Both the position numbers and the translations under genes were made by a program. A stretch of 54,861 nt of DNA. Source: a virus. Below the pieces are notes generated by a model. That model saw nothing but the letters and a program-made list of their open reading frames with translations. It searched no databases and was not told where the DNA came from. The stretch covers positions 1 through 54,861 of the IMG/VR virus record IMGVR_UViG_3300037963_004246; one strand, given 5' to 3'. Within the stretch, counting starts at the first letter, position 1. Each line of letters begins with the position of its first letter. Shown in pieces: positions 25,360 to 33,643 of this stretch.

Positions 25360-25381
25360 GAATATAAAGCCTTCGATTCTG
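25360..25381 (-). promoter_or_regulatory. Promoter (CAG box + TATA), minus arm of divergent pair
   Basis: CTTTATATTC (25369-25360) with CAG 12 bp upstream. Leader of about 45 nt. Confidence 0.55.
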
Positions 25382-25395
25382 CAGCGTATAGTATT

Positions 25396-25418
25396 CAGAT
25401 TACTAATGTTTATAGACC
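25396..25418 (+). promoter_or_regulatory. Promoter (CAG box + TATA), plus arm
   Basis: TTTATAGACC (25409-25418), 30 nt before ATG 25439. The stretch CAGATTAC-AATG-TTTATAGACC recurs almost unchanged at 29005-29027. Confidence 0.7.
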
Positions 25419-25438
25419 GACCGGACAAGTCCTGTTCA

Positions 25439-25729
25439 ATGTCGGATTTGACGATTGACGATGTGAAGAATTGGATGCAAACTGCTTCCTATGAAGACCT
25501 GACGGGCCTCGTTTCTACATATAATATATGTATGAAAAACGCTCGTAATCTTCAAGGGCAGTTAAATAGAATGGCTTTATCTGTTGGAGATAGAGTTTGG
25601 TTAGCCCATAGCAAAAGAGGGGCTATCGAAGTAGTTATCGAAGACCTGCGAAGGACTAAGGCTACTGTAAGAGAAGATTGCGGACAAGGCTGGACTTGCC
25701 CTATCGCCTCGCTTTCCCCTATGGAGTGA
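25439..25729 (+). CDS. Small protein with SH3/KOW-like C-terminal barrel
   Basis: 96 residues from ATG 25439; an upstream in-frame ATG lies inside the promoter. N-terminus helical (SDLTIDDVKNWMQT); residues 50-95 (VGDRVWLAHSKRG ... ATVRE ... GWTCPIASL) look like a small beta-barrel of the SH3/Tudor/KOW type. Barrel call is from pattern only. Confidence 0.6.
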   Translation: MSDLTIDDVKNWMQTASYEDLTGLVSTYNICMKNARNLQGQLNRMALSVGDRVWLAHSKRGAIEVVIEDLRRTKATVREDCGQGWTCPIASLSPME

Positions 25730-25735
25730 TTATGA

Positions 25736-25945
25736 GTGAGTAAGAAACATCATCAAGTGTTCTGCCCCTCTTGCGGCCATAGAGCCAGATACATTCAAGT
25801 TAAGACACCAAAAAGAGGCTGTCCTTATACTACTTGCGACAGGTTCAAACAAACCCTAACAGTATATTCTCACACCGAGAAGAAAGCGTGGGTCTGGCCT
25901 TGTAATCCTCGCGCACCTAATGGGACAGGGAGGATATGGGCATGA
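25736..25945 (+). CDS. Zinc-ribbon protein, GTG start
   Basis: 69 residues. CPSCGH and CPYTTC ligands with a basic hairpin between them, resembling zinc ribbons of topoisomerases or Ogr-type regulators. ATG 25732 four bases earlier leads to a stop after three codons. Ends in an ATGA overlap. Confidence 0.6.
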   Translation: MSKKHHQVFCPSCGHRARYIQVKTPKRGCPYTTCDRFKQTLTVYSHTEKKAWVWPCNPRAPNGTGRIWA

Positions 25946-26697
25946 CTGAAAACCACAAACCACCTCGTTATGGGTTTAAGTTATCAGCACAATACATAAT
26001 ATATCCTTTGATTGAATCTGAGCCAGGAAAAATGGAAATCAGGTGTGAAAGAATCATTGATAACTCAGGAGATTTATTGCCTAATGTATCTTTTGAGCAC
26101 ATGAAATCATCTATGGGTTGCGAGTTGGCTGAAATTGTAGTCGAGCACCCCTCCTTTTGGTATCTTAGCCCTAATACTGACCAACAAGAAGCAGAACATA
26201 CCTGCAACAATGTATTTTGGTGTGATGAGGAGTATCTTCTTAAGTATTCAGGTCCAGACAAAACAATAAAAGAGGAAGTTATGGATACTAATTGGGTAAT
26301 GATGAGGCTTATCGGTATATCAAACAGACTCGTTCAAAGATTAGAATTACCTTACAGGCTCGCTGACGAAAGTAATATGGTTAGAGGACCTGCTGTTATA
26401 GAATTATGTTCTGAAGAGGAAACACAAGCAGGGTTTATGGTGGAATGCCAGCAATTAGAGCATATTATAGCGAGTGCAGTATTACAACAATACATAACAA
26501 TTCAGATGTGGGGGTTAGACCCTAACTGTCAGGCCCTCTTTGACGAGGTAGAAAACGGAGAAGAAATAGAAATAACAACATCTTTCAGGAATTTCACCCA
26601 GCAACCGACATTGGAGAATCATTCGGACCTCGTTAAGAAGATAAACGAATTATCTAATACTCAAGGCACAGGTGATATTAAGGAGGAATTGGGTTGA
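25942..26697 (+). CDS. Unknown accessory protein
   Basis: 251 residues from ATG 25942, fixed by the ATGA overlap and by GGGAGGAT 6-8 nt upstream. Soluble, acidic, alpha/beta. No recognised motif. First long gene of the plus accessory train. Confidence 0.6.
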   Translation: MTENHKPPRYGFKLSAQYIIYPLIESEPGKMEIRCERIIDNSGDLLPNVSFEHMKSSMGCELAEIVVEHPSFWYLSPNTDQQEAEHTCNNVFWCDEEYLLKYSGPDKTIKEEVMDTNWVMMRLIGISNRLVQRLELPYRLADESNMVRGPAVIELCSEEETQAGFMVECQQLEHIIASAVLQQYITIQMWGLDPNCQALFDEVENGEEIEITTSFRNFTQQPTLENHSDLVKKINELSNTQGTGDIKEELG

Positions 26698-26792
26698 GCC
26701 GTAAAACAATCTGTAAAATTTCACACCCTCGCATAGCCGGAGAAACAAAGTGCCGTGTCTGCGGTCAGCGTTATTCAGAGGAGGAAGAGTGA
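26694..26792 (+). CDS. 32-residue zinc mini-protein, TTG start
   Basis: TTG 26694 overlaps the previous stop and is preceded by a perfect AAGGAGG. CRVCGQ and an earlier Cys/His pair; acidic end. The stop overlaps the next ATG (TGATG). Confidence 0.5.
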   Translation: MSRKTICKISHPRIAGETKCRVCGQRYSEEEE

Positions 26793-27022
26793 TGGCTCAC
26801 GAGTGCGACCATTGGGACTGTCCTGATTGCCTAAGTCTAAGTCCTCTTTTTGGCTCTATTAGACCCTGTTATTTTTGTTCCCATGAGTTTTACCTCAAAA
26901 AGATGTTTGAGGTGGTGGATACAGAAAATAATTTAGATGTGCTCGCCTGTAAAGAGTGCGCCGACATACTGCTTTCTGAGAAATCAGAATCAAAAGGTAT
27001 ATTAACCGATGGAACGAGATGA
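26792..27022 (+). CDS. Zinc-finger protein
   Basis: 76 residues. CDHWDCPDC, CYFC and CKEC: up to two zinc sites. Start fixed by the TGATG overlap. Unknown partner. Confidence 0.6.
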   Translation: MAHECDHWDCPDCLSLSPLFGSIRPCYFCSHEFYLKKMFEVVDTENNLDVLACKECADILLSEKSESKGILTDGTR

Positions 27023-27026
27023 TTTT

Positions 27027-27329
27027 ATGGCGTGGAACGACAGACCCAATAGAATATCAGGCAAAAAGTCCAAGAGGCGTAATGACGGCCTAAGAATCAG
27101 ACTTGTTAAAATACTACGGGAACACCCAGACGGTCTGCTTACCAGCCAAGTAGTGTATTGGCTCAAAGAATCAGGTTGGAAGCGTGTAGGCTCTATTCAT
27201 CAGATAGGTAATGTGTTAAGACTCACTCCAGGTATCGTTAGTGAGGATACCGGAAACCACCAAGCAAAATGTCTGTGGAAGATTGCAGACGAGGAAGCAT
27301 GGAATGAATACATCGAGGAATTACTATGA
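27027..27329 (+). CDS. Winged-helix-like small protein
   Basis: 100 residues from ATG 27027 (GAGATGATT upstream); ATG 27009 is possible. Basic N-terminus then RLVKILREHPDGLLTSQVVY and a later LRLTPGIV, the pattern of a winged helix. Similar frames at 35,566, 40,795 and 42,159 suggest a small family. Confidence 0.6.
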   Translation: MAWNDRPNRISGKKSKRRNDGLRIRLVKILREHPDGLLTSQVVYWLKESGWKRVGSIHQIGNVLRLTPGIVSEDTGNHQAKCLWKIADEEAWNEYIEELL

Positions 27330-27553
27330 GATACAAAATAATATGTAAATGCAATGGAGTAAATACCATACGCTCAGACGAAAGATTACACAACTCCTTT
27401 GCAGTGTTTGCTGCAGGCCCTAAAGATATAGACTACGACTCGGATTCTGAAAGACAATACAATAGCACAATTGAGGGTTATTTTTGCGAGAAATGCTTCA
27501 AGTCTTTTTCTTATTCTGAGGTATTAAGTATGATTAAGGAGGATAAAGAGTGA
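27326..27553 (+). CDS. Small zinc-binding protein
   Basis: 75 residues. CKCN at residue 7 and CEKC at 54: a zinc ribbon with a 40-residue insert. Overlaps both neighbours by ATGA/GTGA. Confidence 0.6.
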   Translation: MRYKIICKCNGVNTIRSDERLHNSFAVFAAGPKDIDYDSDSERQYNSTIEGYFCEKCFKSFSYSEVLSMIKEDKE

Positions 27554-28080
27554 ATATATTTGTATTATCTGAAGACCCTATAACTGCAGCCAAAATGCTG
27601 TGCGACAAGCACATACCAAAAATGACTGTCGAGTCCTACCAAATGTTAGGCAGCGCAGCCAGACGACACGGTGCTACTGATGACCAGATGCCGCTCACAA
27701 AATCAGGCAAACCGCTCATCGGTGGATACCCTCACCACCCATGCACTCGCTGGGCTGGAGATAGCAGGGATAACTACTTATGGTTGGCTCACCACGCAGC
27801 CGCTCAAGCAGAAGAATATGAAAAGCGGTTCGGTAAAGAGCATTTCTGTGCAGAACCAATAGAACAATTATACTCTCTCGCACATCTAATACCAGAAGAT
27901 TACTCCACCCTAACCCCTTTTGCTCTCGCTATGCCCGACGAGTATAAAGAGTTTGACGGTTATGTTTATGATACTGCGTGGTCTGAAATGGCTGTTTTAG
28001 CATACAGGGCTTATTATCACTCAAAGACCTTCGCCAGATGGGAAAGAGGGCGAAATGCCCCTGCGTGGTGGTCAGCATGA
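27550..28080 (+). CDS. Pyrimidine-dimer-glycosylase-like phage protein
   Basis: 176 residues from GTG 27550. Begins MNIFVLSEDPITAAKMLCDKH and contains KMTVESYQML, YPHHPCTRWAGDSRDNYLWL and EKRFGKEHFC. This is the conserved pattern of phage proteins annotated as endonuclease V-like or hypothetical. A repair or nucleotide-related role is plausible; catalytic assignment is uncertain. Confidence 0.7.
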   Translation: MNIFVLSEDPITAAKMLCDKHIPKMTVESYQMLGSAARRHGATDDQMPLTKSGKPLIGGYPHHPCTRWAGDSRDNYLWLAHHAAAQAEEYEKRFGKEHFCAEPIEQLYSLAHLIPEDYSTLTPFALAMPDEYKEFDGYVYDTAWSEMAVLAYRAYYHSKTFARWERGRNAPAWWSA

Positions 28081-28901
28081 TGGTTAGAGTATTATCCCAC
28101 GAGGGGGAAACATTTGTTCTGTTCAAGGCCTGTGCGGAGGACTTGCTGTTCGCTACGCCTCACACCATGCACGATAAGTCAAGGCAGGGTAAATATCATT
28201 CTCGGCTCGTATTCAAACACTTCACCATAACAGGCAGACAAAACATGGTTGATTTTATGACTAACTTTGAGCCTTCAGTCCCCTGGAATGAGGAATGGAG
28301 GGCTTTCGTGACCTGCTTACAGCATGATTGGACTGATTTTGTTAAGAGGTTTATGTTGGCCGAACCGAGATGGATGCTCGGAAAGGTAAAAAATGTGCAT
28401 GAGCCGTTCCCAGAAATAACTAAGATATATGTCTGCAAAAATCATTTCCCAGACAGGGAAAAATTTGGTGTATTACCTGCAGTCGAGATGTGTCCGTTCC
28501 CTGTGAGGCGGCGTGGGGGAGAAGTAAAGTTAGTGGATTCTCTCGTCAAGAGAGAAACAAAACATGAGGTGTCTGTTTTTACCACAGAAATATCGAGATG
28601 GATTACCTTTAGGAGAGATTTCTGCAAACCACAAAACGCAGACCTTTATGATGACTTTATAGCATTAAGAATACCTGAGGCAGGTTTGCCTTATGATTCA
28701 GACTACCCTCCATGCTTCACACCTCTTCTCGACCCACTATATGAGGACAGCGACACCCATGAAATCATAGAGTTATTGTCCTCAACCTTCCACACTAATA
28801 ATTATTTCAATTCTTTATCTAACAGTCAAAAAGAAATAATCGCAGCACAGCGGGGCGATTACGATAATTATTTCAATTCTCATAAGGGGTATTTACGATG
28901 A
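28077..28901 (+). CDS. Unknown 274-residue protein
   Basis: ATG 28077 (or 28080) overlaps the previous stop. Long soluble domain with WMLGKVKNVHEPFPE and RWITFRRDFCKPQNADLYDD; C-terminus Asn/Tyr-rich with a repeated NNYFNS/DNYFNS. The LYDDF-ALR stretch after a Cys hints at an enzyme resembling thymidylate-synthase-like substrates but I cannot support that. Function unknown. Confidence 0.55.
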   Translation: MMVRVLSHEGETFVLFKACAEDLLFATPHTMHDKSRQGKYHSRLVFKHFTITGRQNMVDFMTNFEPSVPWNEEWRAFVTCLQHDWTDFVKRFMLAEPRWMLGKVKNVHEPFPEITKIYVCKNHFPDREKFGVLPAVEMCPFPVRRRGGEVKLVDSLVKRETKHEVSVFTTEISRWITFRRDFCKPQNADLYDDFIALRIPEAGLPYDSDYPPCFTPLLDPLYEDSDTHEIIELLSSTFHTNNYFNSLSNSQKEIIAAQRGDYDNYFNSHKGYLR

Positions 28902-28999
28902 AATGTCCGATGTGCAACAGACATAGATTAACTGCGTGTAAGACAGACACATTTACGAGGGTTACCTGTTTAGATTGTTGTTGGAGCGAAGACCTATGA
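28898..28999 (+). CDS. 33-residue zinc mini-protein
   Basis: CPMC, CK and CLDCC in 33 residues. ATGA overlap with the upstream gene; ends before the 29,018 promoter. Confidence 0.5.
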   Translation: MKCPMCNRHRLTACKTDTFTRVTCLDCCWSEDL

Positions 29000-29004
29000 A
29001 TTAT

Positions 29005-29027
29005 CAGATTACCAATGTTTATAGACC
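29005..29027 (+). promoter_or_regulatory. Promoter (CAG box + TATA)
   Basis: CAG at 29005, TTTATAGACC at 29018-29027, ATG at 29048 (30 nt). Near-copy of the 25,396 promoter. Confidence 0.7.
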
Positions 29028-29047
29028 CCTTAAATTTAGGTGATATT

Positions 29048-29380
29048 ATGGCTGGAAGCCCCCAAATGAAGATAGACTACCACATGACTGAAGAAGACGA
29101 TGAGTTGCTTGAAGAAATTATTTCATCAAGCAGCAATATCAATTTGCATATATATCCCACTCATTGGTGGATTGCTGTTTATATTAAATTACCTCTTGTA
29201 AATACACAGGCCTGCTACTACCCTAAGAATTGCATATTTAATTCTGACAGGGAAAACGAAGTGTATAATATGCTTCTCGAAACAAACGCTCGCATTACTG
29301 TTTTCCCATCAACAGACTGCTCACCCAACCCCAATCTATTGATGCTCGCACACGATTGGGAACAGGAGGAAGAAGAATGA
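29048..29380 (+). CDS. Unknown acidic protein
   Basis: 110 residues, leaderless start at 29048. Acidic N- and C-termini (TEEDDELLEEI; EQEEEE), aromatic centre. No motif. Begins a new transcription unit in the accessory train. Confidence 0.6.
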   Translation: MAGSPQMKIDYHMTEEDDELLEEIISSSSNINLHIYPTHWWIAVYIKLPLVNTQACYYPKNCIFNSDRENEVYNMLLETNARITVFPSTDCSPNPNLLMLAHDWEQEEEE

Positions 29381-29451
29381 ATGAAACAATCGCTCAAAAA
29401 TTGCAGAAACAATTAGATGCTATGATTAAAAGAATAGAGGAGGAGGAATGA
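29377..29451 (+). CDS. 24-residue helical peptide
   Basis: MNETIAQKLQKQLDAMIKRI then EEEE. ATGA overlap upstream; its end provides the GGAGG for the next ATG. May be a coupling peptide. Confidence 0.4.
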   Translation: MNETIAQKLQKQLDAMIKRIEEEE

Positions 29452-29682
29452 ATGGGTAATACATGGAAAAGCAGACAACCACACAGGGATAAACACGCCC
29501 TGAAAAGAATCAGATTGCGTTATGATAATTGGAAATCTAAATACTCAAGCAATCACTCTAATAGAATAGATTCTCCTAACTACAAGTGGGATGAGGATAG
29601 AGTAAAGAAGTGGTTTGAATCTTTACCTCGCACTATCGCTGACCGTGAGAAATCTTTTGTAAAAGGTGGTAAATTTGAGTAA
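29452..29682 (+). CDS. Small basic protein
   Basis: 76 residues, Lys/Arg/His-rich, no Cys. ATG 29452 preceded by GGAGGAATGA. Nucleic-acid binding is possible from charge alone. Confidence 0.55.
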   Translation: MGNTWKSRQPHRDKHALKRIRLRYDNWKSKYSSNHSNRIDSPNYKWDEDRVKKWFESLPRTIADREKSFVKGGKFE

Positions 29683-29791
29683 AAGTAAAGCAGAAAGAAT
29701 AGCCAGAAGAAAAGGCAAGACTGAAAGAAAAGCAGAAAGAAGAAGGCTCGCTTATATCGAGAAGAAAAATAACAGAGGTAGTAAGTGGTAA
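29675..29791 (+). CDS. 38-residue strongly basic peptide, TTG start
   Basis: TTG 29675 follows AAAGGTGGTAAA. About half of residues are Lys or Arg; a single helix is likely. Overlaps the previous gene by 8 nt. Confidence 0.45.
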   Translation: MSKSKAERIARRKGKTERKAERRRLAYIEKKNNRGSKW

Positions 29792-29793
29792 TT

Positions 29794-30132
29794 ATGAGTC
29801 GAGCATGGTATCATTCAACATCAGGCGACCCTGCCGAAGACTATTCCCCTCATTGGATAGACGACTACCCTCGATGCCCTCATTGTGATAGGGCAGATAC
29901 TATGGAGTGGCCGACAACCAATTTTTCTGATTACGGAGTCGAGGAATGTAATTGTATGATTATAGAGTTTGCAGATGGAACGTGGGCTAACGAGAATGAC
30001 TTGATGCACCTGAAGGTTGCTTGCACTCGCTGCCACAAAACACTTCCCCCTCATACATACAAACAACATCTTGACCCTGATGACCCAATCCACCAATGCC
30101 CTCACGAAGGAGATGAGATTAATGAAGATTAG
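29794..30132 (+). CDS. Zinc-finger accessory protein
   Basis: 112 residues from ATG 29794. CPHCDRAD, CNC, CTRCHK and a C-terminal HQCPHEG: two probable zinc sites. Acidic. Function unknown. Confidence 0.6.
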   Translation: MSRAWYHSTSGDPAEDYSPHWIDDYPRCPHCDRADTMEWPTTNFSDYGVEECNCMIIEFADGTWANENDLMHLKVACTRCHKTLPPHTYKQHLDPDDPIHQCPHEGDEINED

Positions 30133-30229
30133 AATTATCTGTAAAGACTGTGGTTATGAAGCCACATTAGAAGAATGGAGTCACGGCCCTGCTGCTGGCC
30201 GTTGTGATTGTATGGAGTGCTGGGCATGA
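30122..30229 (+). CDS. 35-residue zinc-ribbon protein
   Basis: CKDCGYEATLEEW then CDCMEC. ATG 30122 preceded by GGAGATGAG. Overlaps both neighbours. Confidence 0.55.
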   Translation: MKIRIICKDCGYEATLEEWSHGPAAGRCDCMECWA

Positions 30230-30645
30230 AAGATTATAGAATAACTGACGAATCGAATGAACCGTATGAAGGAGAAGGTGCTGAACAAAAACCAGCAAAG
30301 TATAGATTTGAGGAAATAGAAATACTTTATTCAGACCCTCAAGACCCTTTTTTACATTGGGTTGCTCAAGAATTGATTTCTGAAAAACAAGAGAGATTTA
30401 GACATAAAGTAATTTTGGTTCAAAGTCAGCCAATGCTGCCCTATGATATGGGCTGGGAATCTAAAACGGTTGAGGTTGATGATACAGCACCAAAAGACGT
30501 TTTGTCTGATTATGATGTGGGGGATATAGTGCCTGTGATTACTATTACTGTCCTCGATGAAATAAGAAAGAGAAACAAAGAATTTTCTCGCTTATCATTT
30601 ACTGCCGGAAATATGATGTGGGAGGTGATTGCAGATGAGTTATGA
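30226..30645 (+). CDS. Unknown acidic protein
   Basis: 139 residues, ATG 30226 fixed by the ATGA overlap. Acidic, beta-rich C-terminal half (DVGDIVPVITITVLDE). No motif recognised. Confidence 0.55.
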   Translation: MKDYRITDESNEPYEGEGAEQKPAKYRFEEIEILYSDPQDPFLHWVAQELISEKQERFRHKVILVQSQPMLPYDMGWESKTVEVDDTAPKDVLSDYDVGDIVPVITITVLDEIRKRNKEFSRLSFTAGNMMWEVIADEL

Positions 30646-31105
30646 ACGCCCTACTGATAGAGAGAATGGTAATTGGTGGGTCGGCGACCCCTGTTATGCT
30701 ATACCTGATTCCCGTTGGGAAGAGTTCTGCAATTTACTATTCGCAAAGTCTGATTACAAAAACGATGATTGGCCTGTATTTCTGGATTGGGAACATGACG
30801 GAGATACATATTGTTTAGAAATCTGGAATTCTCCTGGCGGTGATGGTGTTTGGCGTTTCCCCTGGGGAGTTAATCTTGGTGTTGATGCTGGGTTATTATC
30901 TGTATTACCTGAAGATGTGGTGATACCGGCTGATTATGGAGGGTATTGGTTCGTGAAGCAACCATCATTAGAAACCAGCAGTTATGATTACAAAGTATAT
31001 CTCAATGGAAGAGTGGATGATTCATGGGCTGAATGTTATAACTGTGGAGATGAAGTCCAAGCAGATAGTCTCGATGATTCTTGCTATTGTGAGGAGTGTG
31101 CATAG
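30635..31105 (+). CDS. WWVGDPCY-type protein with C-terminal zinc ribbon
   Basis: 156 residues, ATG 30635 behind a full GGAGGTGAT. Contains WWVGDPCYAIPDSRW and PGGDGVW, a pattern I know from phage and bacterial proteins of unknown role, and ends with CYNCGDE and CYCEEC forming a zinc ribbon. Confidence 0.65.
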   Translation: MSYERPTDRENGNWWVGDPCYAIPDSRWEEFCNLLFAKSDYKNDDWPVFLDWEHDGDTYCLEIWNSPGGDGVWRFPWGVNLGVDAGLLSVLPEDVVIPADYGGYWFVKQPSLETSSYDYKVYLNGRVDDSWAECYNCGDEVQADSLDDSCYCEECA

Positions 31106-31106
31106 T

Positions 31107-31460
31107 ATGAAGACTGAATATCTTAATGTTATAACTATAAGAGAAAAACATGAAAGAGAAGACACAATAGACTCTTTCTTAGAATTTCTAATGGATATGA
31201 GCAGCACTAATTCAGTTCATAGACTATCAATTACTAAAGTCAGGAAAGGTAATGCGCTTTGGTCAGCAACCTATCACCTCAATTTCACAATAAGATTATG
31301 GGGAACGAGCCAATACATTCAGTATAACTATATATTTAATAGGGAGTCAGAAAATTTTTCTAAAAATTTCGCTGCTATTGCTGTTGCGTATGGTAATTGT
31401 GCCGAAGATAAAATGTCTGATTCCGTCAGTATTTTTTTGAGAATGGAGGAAGAAGAGTGA
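31107..31460 (+). CDS. Unknown small protein
   Basis: 117 residues from ATG 31107. N-terminal beta-alpha (EYLNVITIREK), a central beta sheet (ATYHLNFTIRLWG), acidic end. No function assignable. Confidence 0.55.
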   Translation: MKTEYLNVITIREKHEREDTIDSFLEFLMDMSSTNSVHRLSITKVRKGNALWSATYHLNFTIRLWGTSQYIQYNYIFNRESENFSKNFAAIAVAYGNCAEDKMSDSVSIFLRMEEEE

Positions 31461-31627
31461 AATACTATACTTGTTCTGAATGCCGAAGAAAAATAAAAGC
31501 GTATCTGAAATGCAAAACATCATCACGTTGCGCTCGATGTGCGAGATTGAATCCGATAGCGAATAACTATCCCCCCTCGCCTATTAGTATTAATGAAAAA
31601 AATCCCATAGTGAAAAAACATAATTAG
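31457..31627 (+). CDS. 56-residue zinc-ribbon protein, GTG start
   Basis: CSECRRKIK and CARCARL with Cys 20 apart; the last 25 residues are Pro/Asn/Lys-rich. GTGA overlap upstream. Last gene before the replication block. Confidence 0.55.
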   Translation: MKYYTCSECRRKIKAYLKCKTSSRCARCARLNPIANNYPPSPISINEKNPIVKKHN

Positions 31628-31649
31628 CGGAGATGGGGCGCGGTGCTGT

Positions 31650-31718
31650 GGTTTATTCTTTTTTGAGGTCATTGAAAGAATTGAAAGAATTAACGTCTGG
31701 TCGAAGTGTTAATAAAGT
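31650..31718 (+). promoter_or_regulatory. Promoter and operator of the replication operon
   Basis: AAAGAATTGAAAGAATTAAC plus G (31675-31695) nearly equals the element before the portal operon. Upstream, GTTTATTCTTTT (31651-31662) is an imperfect inverted copy. TTAATAAAGT (31709-31718) is the TATA box, exactly 30 nt before ATG 31739. Confidence 0.65.
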
Positions 31719-31738
31719 AGTGAATCTTAGGTGGTTTT

Positions 31739-33088
31739 ATGAGTGATTTAGATATATACGATGAAGTCCTCGACTTCGCCACAAAGAATCACCTCATAGA
31801 TGTTGAAGACAAATTACCTGTGTTTATTTGTTCCATTGGAGCACATTTATTCAATGCAGTTAATAAGTGTTCAATGTGCGACTTTGACCCAGATGATTAC
31901 GAAGACGAGCCAAACGCCTTTACGATACCATACTGCCCTCTAAGACACGAAAACAGACCTATATACACACCAATGTCGAAATTGCCTGATACACGCATTC
32001 ACATCTTAATGAGGGGTATCAAGGGTTCAGGTAAGTCTGTCCTTGTTGATTTCTTTCTGGCTGAACGAAGCGGTTTGCTTTGGTCGGCGAGGGCTTTAGA
32101 AGGCATAGGATTTAATACAGCAATTGGGCCTAACTCTATTACCGAAGCGGGTATGTTTGGCTCAGTTGATGAAGACGGCAATATAACGGGCAGACCTCTT
32201 GCACGAGAGATGTGTGGTGGGTTCTTAGGATTTGAAGAATTTTCTGCATTAACTGATTCAATGGGTAAAGACCATTCAGTTGATATGAAAAATCAGATGC
32301 TAACTTCAACCGATAACGGCAGGGTTAATAAAGCCATGCGTAGCGGCTGGGTTAGATATAATACTCGATATACGATTTGGGCTGGGACACAACCTTCTCG
32401 GTTTGAATTGGAATCTGGACTTGACCGCAGGTTCTTCATTATTGAAATTGATATGGATTCTGAGAAAGAATTTATATTCAAAGCGGCTCAAGCCCGACAA
32501 TCTAATATGAATACTGACGATAGAATACATCTTGCTGAACAGTCAAGTCGTATCAAAGATTGGTTCGTTCAGCGACAGATTGAAGTTATGTGCGACCCAC
32601 CAACAGGTGTTTATTTTTCAGACAACCTTAGTGAATGGCTTGCACGACCTGAAGTGCGTTCCTTTGAATCAGACCTATTCCGTAGGCTCGCACTTGGATA
32701 CCACATGATGCAGCCTAAGTGGGAGTGGGGTGGTAAAATTATGCTCGTTGATTTAGACGATAGGCTTACTGACCTGTTAAATTCATCATTGCGTATGAGG
32801 CGTAATGTTATGGATGCCGACCTTCAACTCATCAGGACTACTTTCTGGATGAAGGATATGCCTAAATCCACTCTTGTTAAAGAAGTGGCTCGTATGGTGA
32901 CTATGGGAGATTATCAATCGGCTCGCCGTTGGATAGAAGAAACATTAGTAGGGCAGCCCTGGTATTCCGAATTCACGCCTCAAAAAGAAGGTAGGGGCAG
33001 ACGTGGTATAACTTGCAGGTTTGGCCCTAAGACTACTCCAAAAGAAGCGGCGGCTAAGAAGCAGATTAAGTGGGGTGAGCAACAATGA
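31739..33088 (+). CDS. AAA+ ATPase, candidate replicative helicase (MCM-like)
   Basis: 449 residues. Cys residues in the first 66 (C31, C44, C47, C66) may bind zinc. Walker A GIKGSGKS (93-100); Walker B-like GFLGFEE (161-167); a sensor region TIWAGTQPSR and an Arg-rich LDRRFFII after it, resembling MCM/AAA+ order. C-terminus carries a winged-helix-like part and a Lys-rich tail. It is the first gene of the replication operon. It could also be another AAA+ motor; the helicase call is inference. Confidence 0.65.
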   Translation: MSDLDIYDEVLDFATKNHLIDVEDKLPVFICSIGAHLFNAVNKCSMCDFDPDDYEDEPNAFTIPYCPLRHENRPIYTPMSKLPDTRIHILMRGIKGSGKSVLVDFFLAERSGLLWSARALEGIGFNTAIGPNSITEAGMFGSVDEDGNITGRPLAREMCGGFLGFEEFSALTDSMGKDHSVDMKNQMLTSTDNGRVNKAMRSGWVRYNTRYTIWAGTQPSRFELESGLDRRFFIIEIDMDSEKEFIFKAAQARQSNMNTDDRIHLAEQSSRIKDWFVQRQIEVMCDPPTGVYFSDNLSEWLARPEVRSFESDLFRRLALGYHMMQPKWEWGGKIMLVDLDDRLTDLLNSSLRMRRNVMDADLQLIRTTFWMKDMPKSTLVKEVARMVTMGDYQSARRWIEETLVGQPWYSEFTPQKEGRGRRGITCRFGPKTTPKEAAAKKQIKWGEQQ

Positions 33089-33267
33089 ACGAGTTTATAG
33101 GTGGTTGGTGGATATATACCCAACTCAATGACCCTGCAAGTAGGATAGTGGGATACGTTCAGTCAAATATGATACACCCGCCTGAACTGTTCGGGGAAGC
33201 GTTGCCTTTAGATAGAGTAATACTCATTGAAGAGTTAGATATTAGGAGTTGGAATGTTGTTCGATGA
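33085..33267 (+). CDS. 60-residue unknown protein
   Basis: ATGA overlap with the ATPase gene. Trp-rich N-terminus (GGWWIYTQ), beta-like. No motif. Confidence 0.5.
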   Translation: MNEFIGGWWIYTQLNDPASRIVGYVQSNMIHPPELFGEALPLDRVILIEELDIRSWNVVR

Positions 33268-33643
33268 TGACGATTGGGATACAGAAGACAGTCCATTATA
33301 TGAAGAAGCATTTTATTCTGATTTACCGCAAGAGTTAGAATTCATACTAACAACAGAACCAGACTATGAAGGTTTTTGTGTTGATGTGTATAATACTGAA
33401 TATACTATTACCTTTGATGAAGACGGAGTTAAAACAATACCTTCGGGTTGTCTGGTGATAACTAAGGATAGGGCTATATCCCTGTCTATGTATAGAATGC
33501 TCAAGATTGGTTTTGGTGTATCGGAAAAATTCCAATACAGAACAGTTTCTCAAGATGTTGCTAATGTCTGGATTAAGTGGGATATGGATTTGCGACAGGA
33601 CATACACGATGGAGTCCTGAAAGACGATGGGGATATAGTATGA
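33254..33643 (+). CDS. Unknown acidic protein
   Basis: 129 residues, overlapping the previous frame by 14 nt. Very acidic N-terminus (FDDDDWDTEDSP). No known motif; may mimic DNA or bind a basic partner. Confidence 0.55.
   Translation: MLFDDDDWDTEDSPLYEEAFYSDLPQELEFILTTEPDYEGFCVDVYNTEYTITFDEDGVKTIPSGCLVITKDRAISLSMYRMLKIGFGVSEKFQYRTVSQDVANVWIKWDMDLRQDIHDGVLKDDGDIV

Noticed and set aside
25406-25438. Upstream ATG for the 25,439 gene (and the same at 29,015)
   Set aside because: These ATGs lie at or before the TATA box TTTATAGACC, so the transcript starts downstream; the later ATG is 30 nt from the box.
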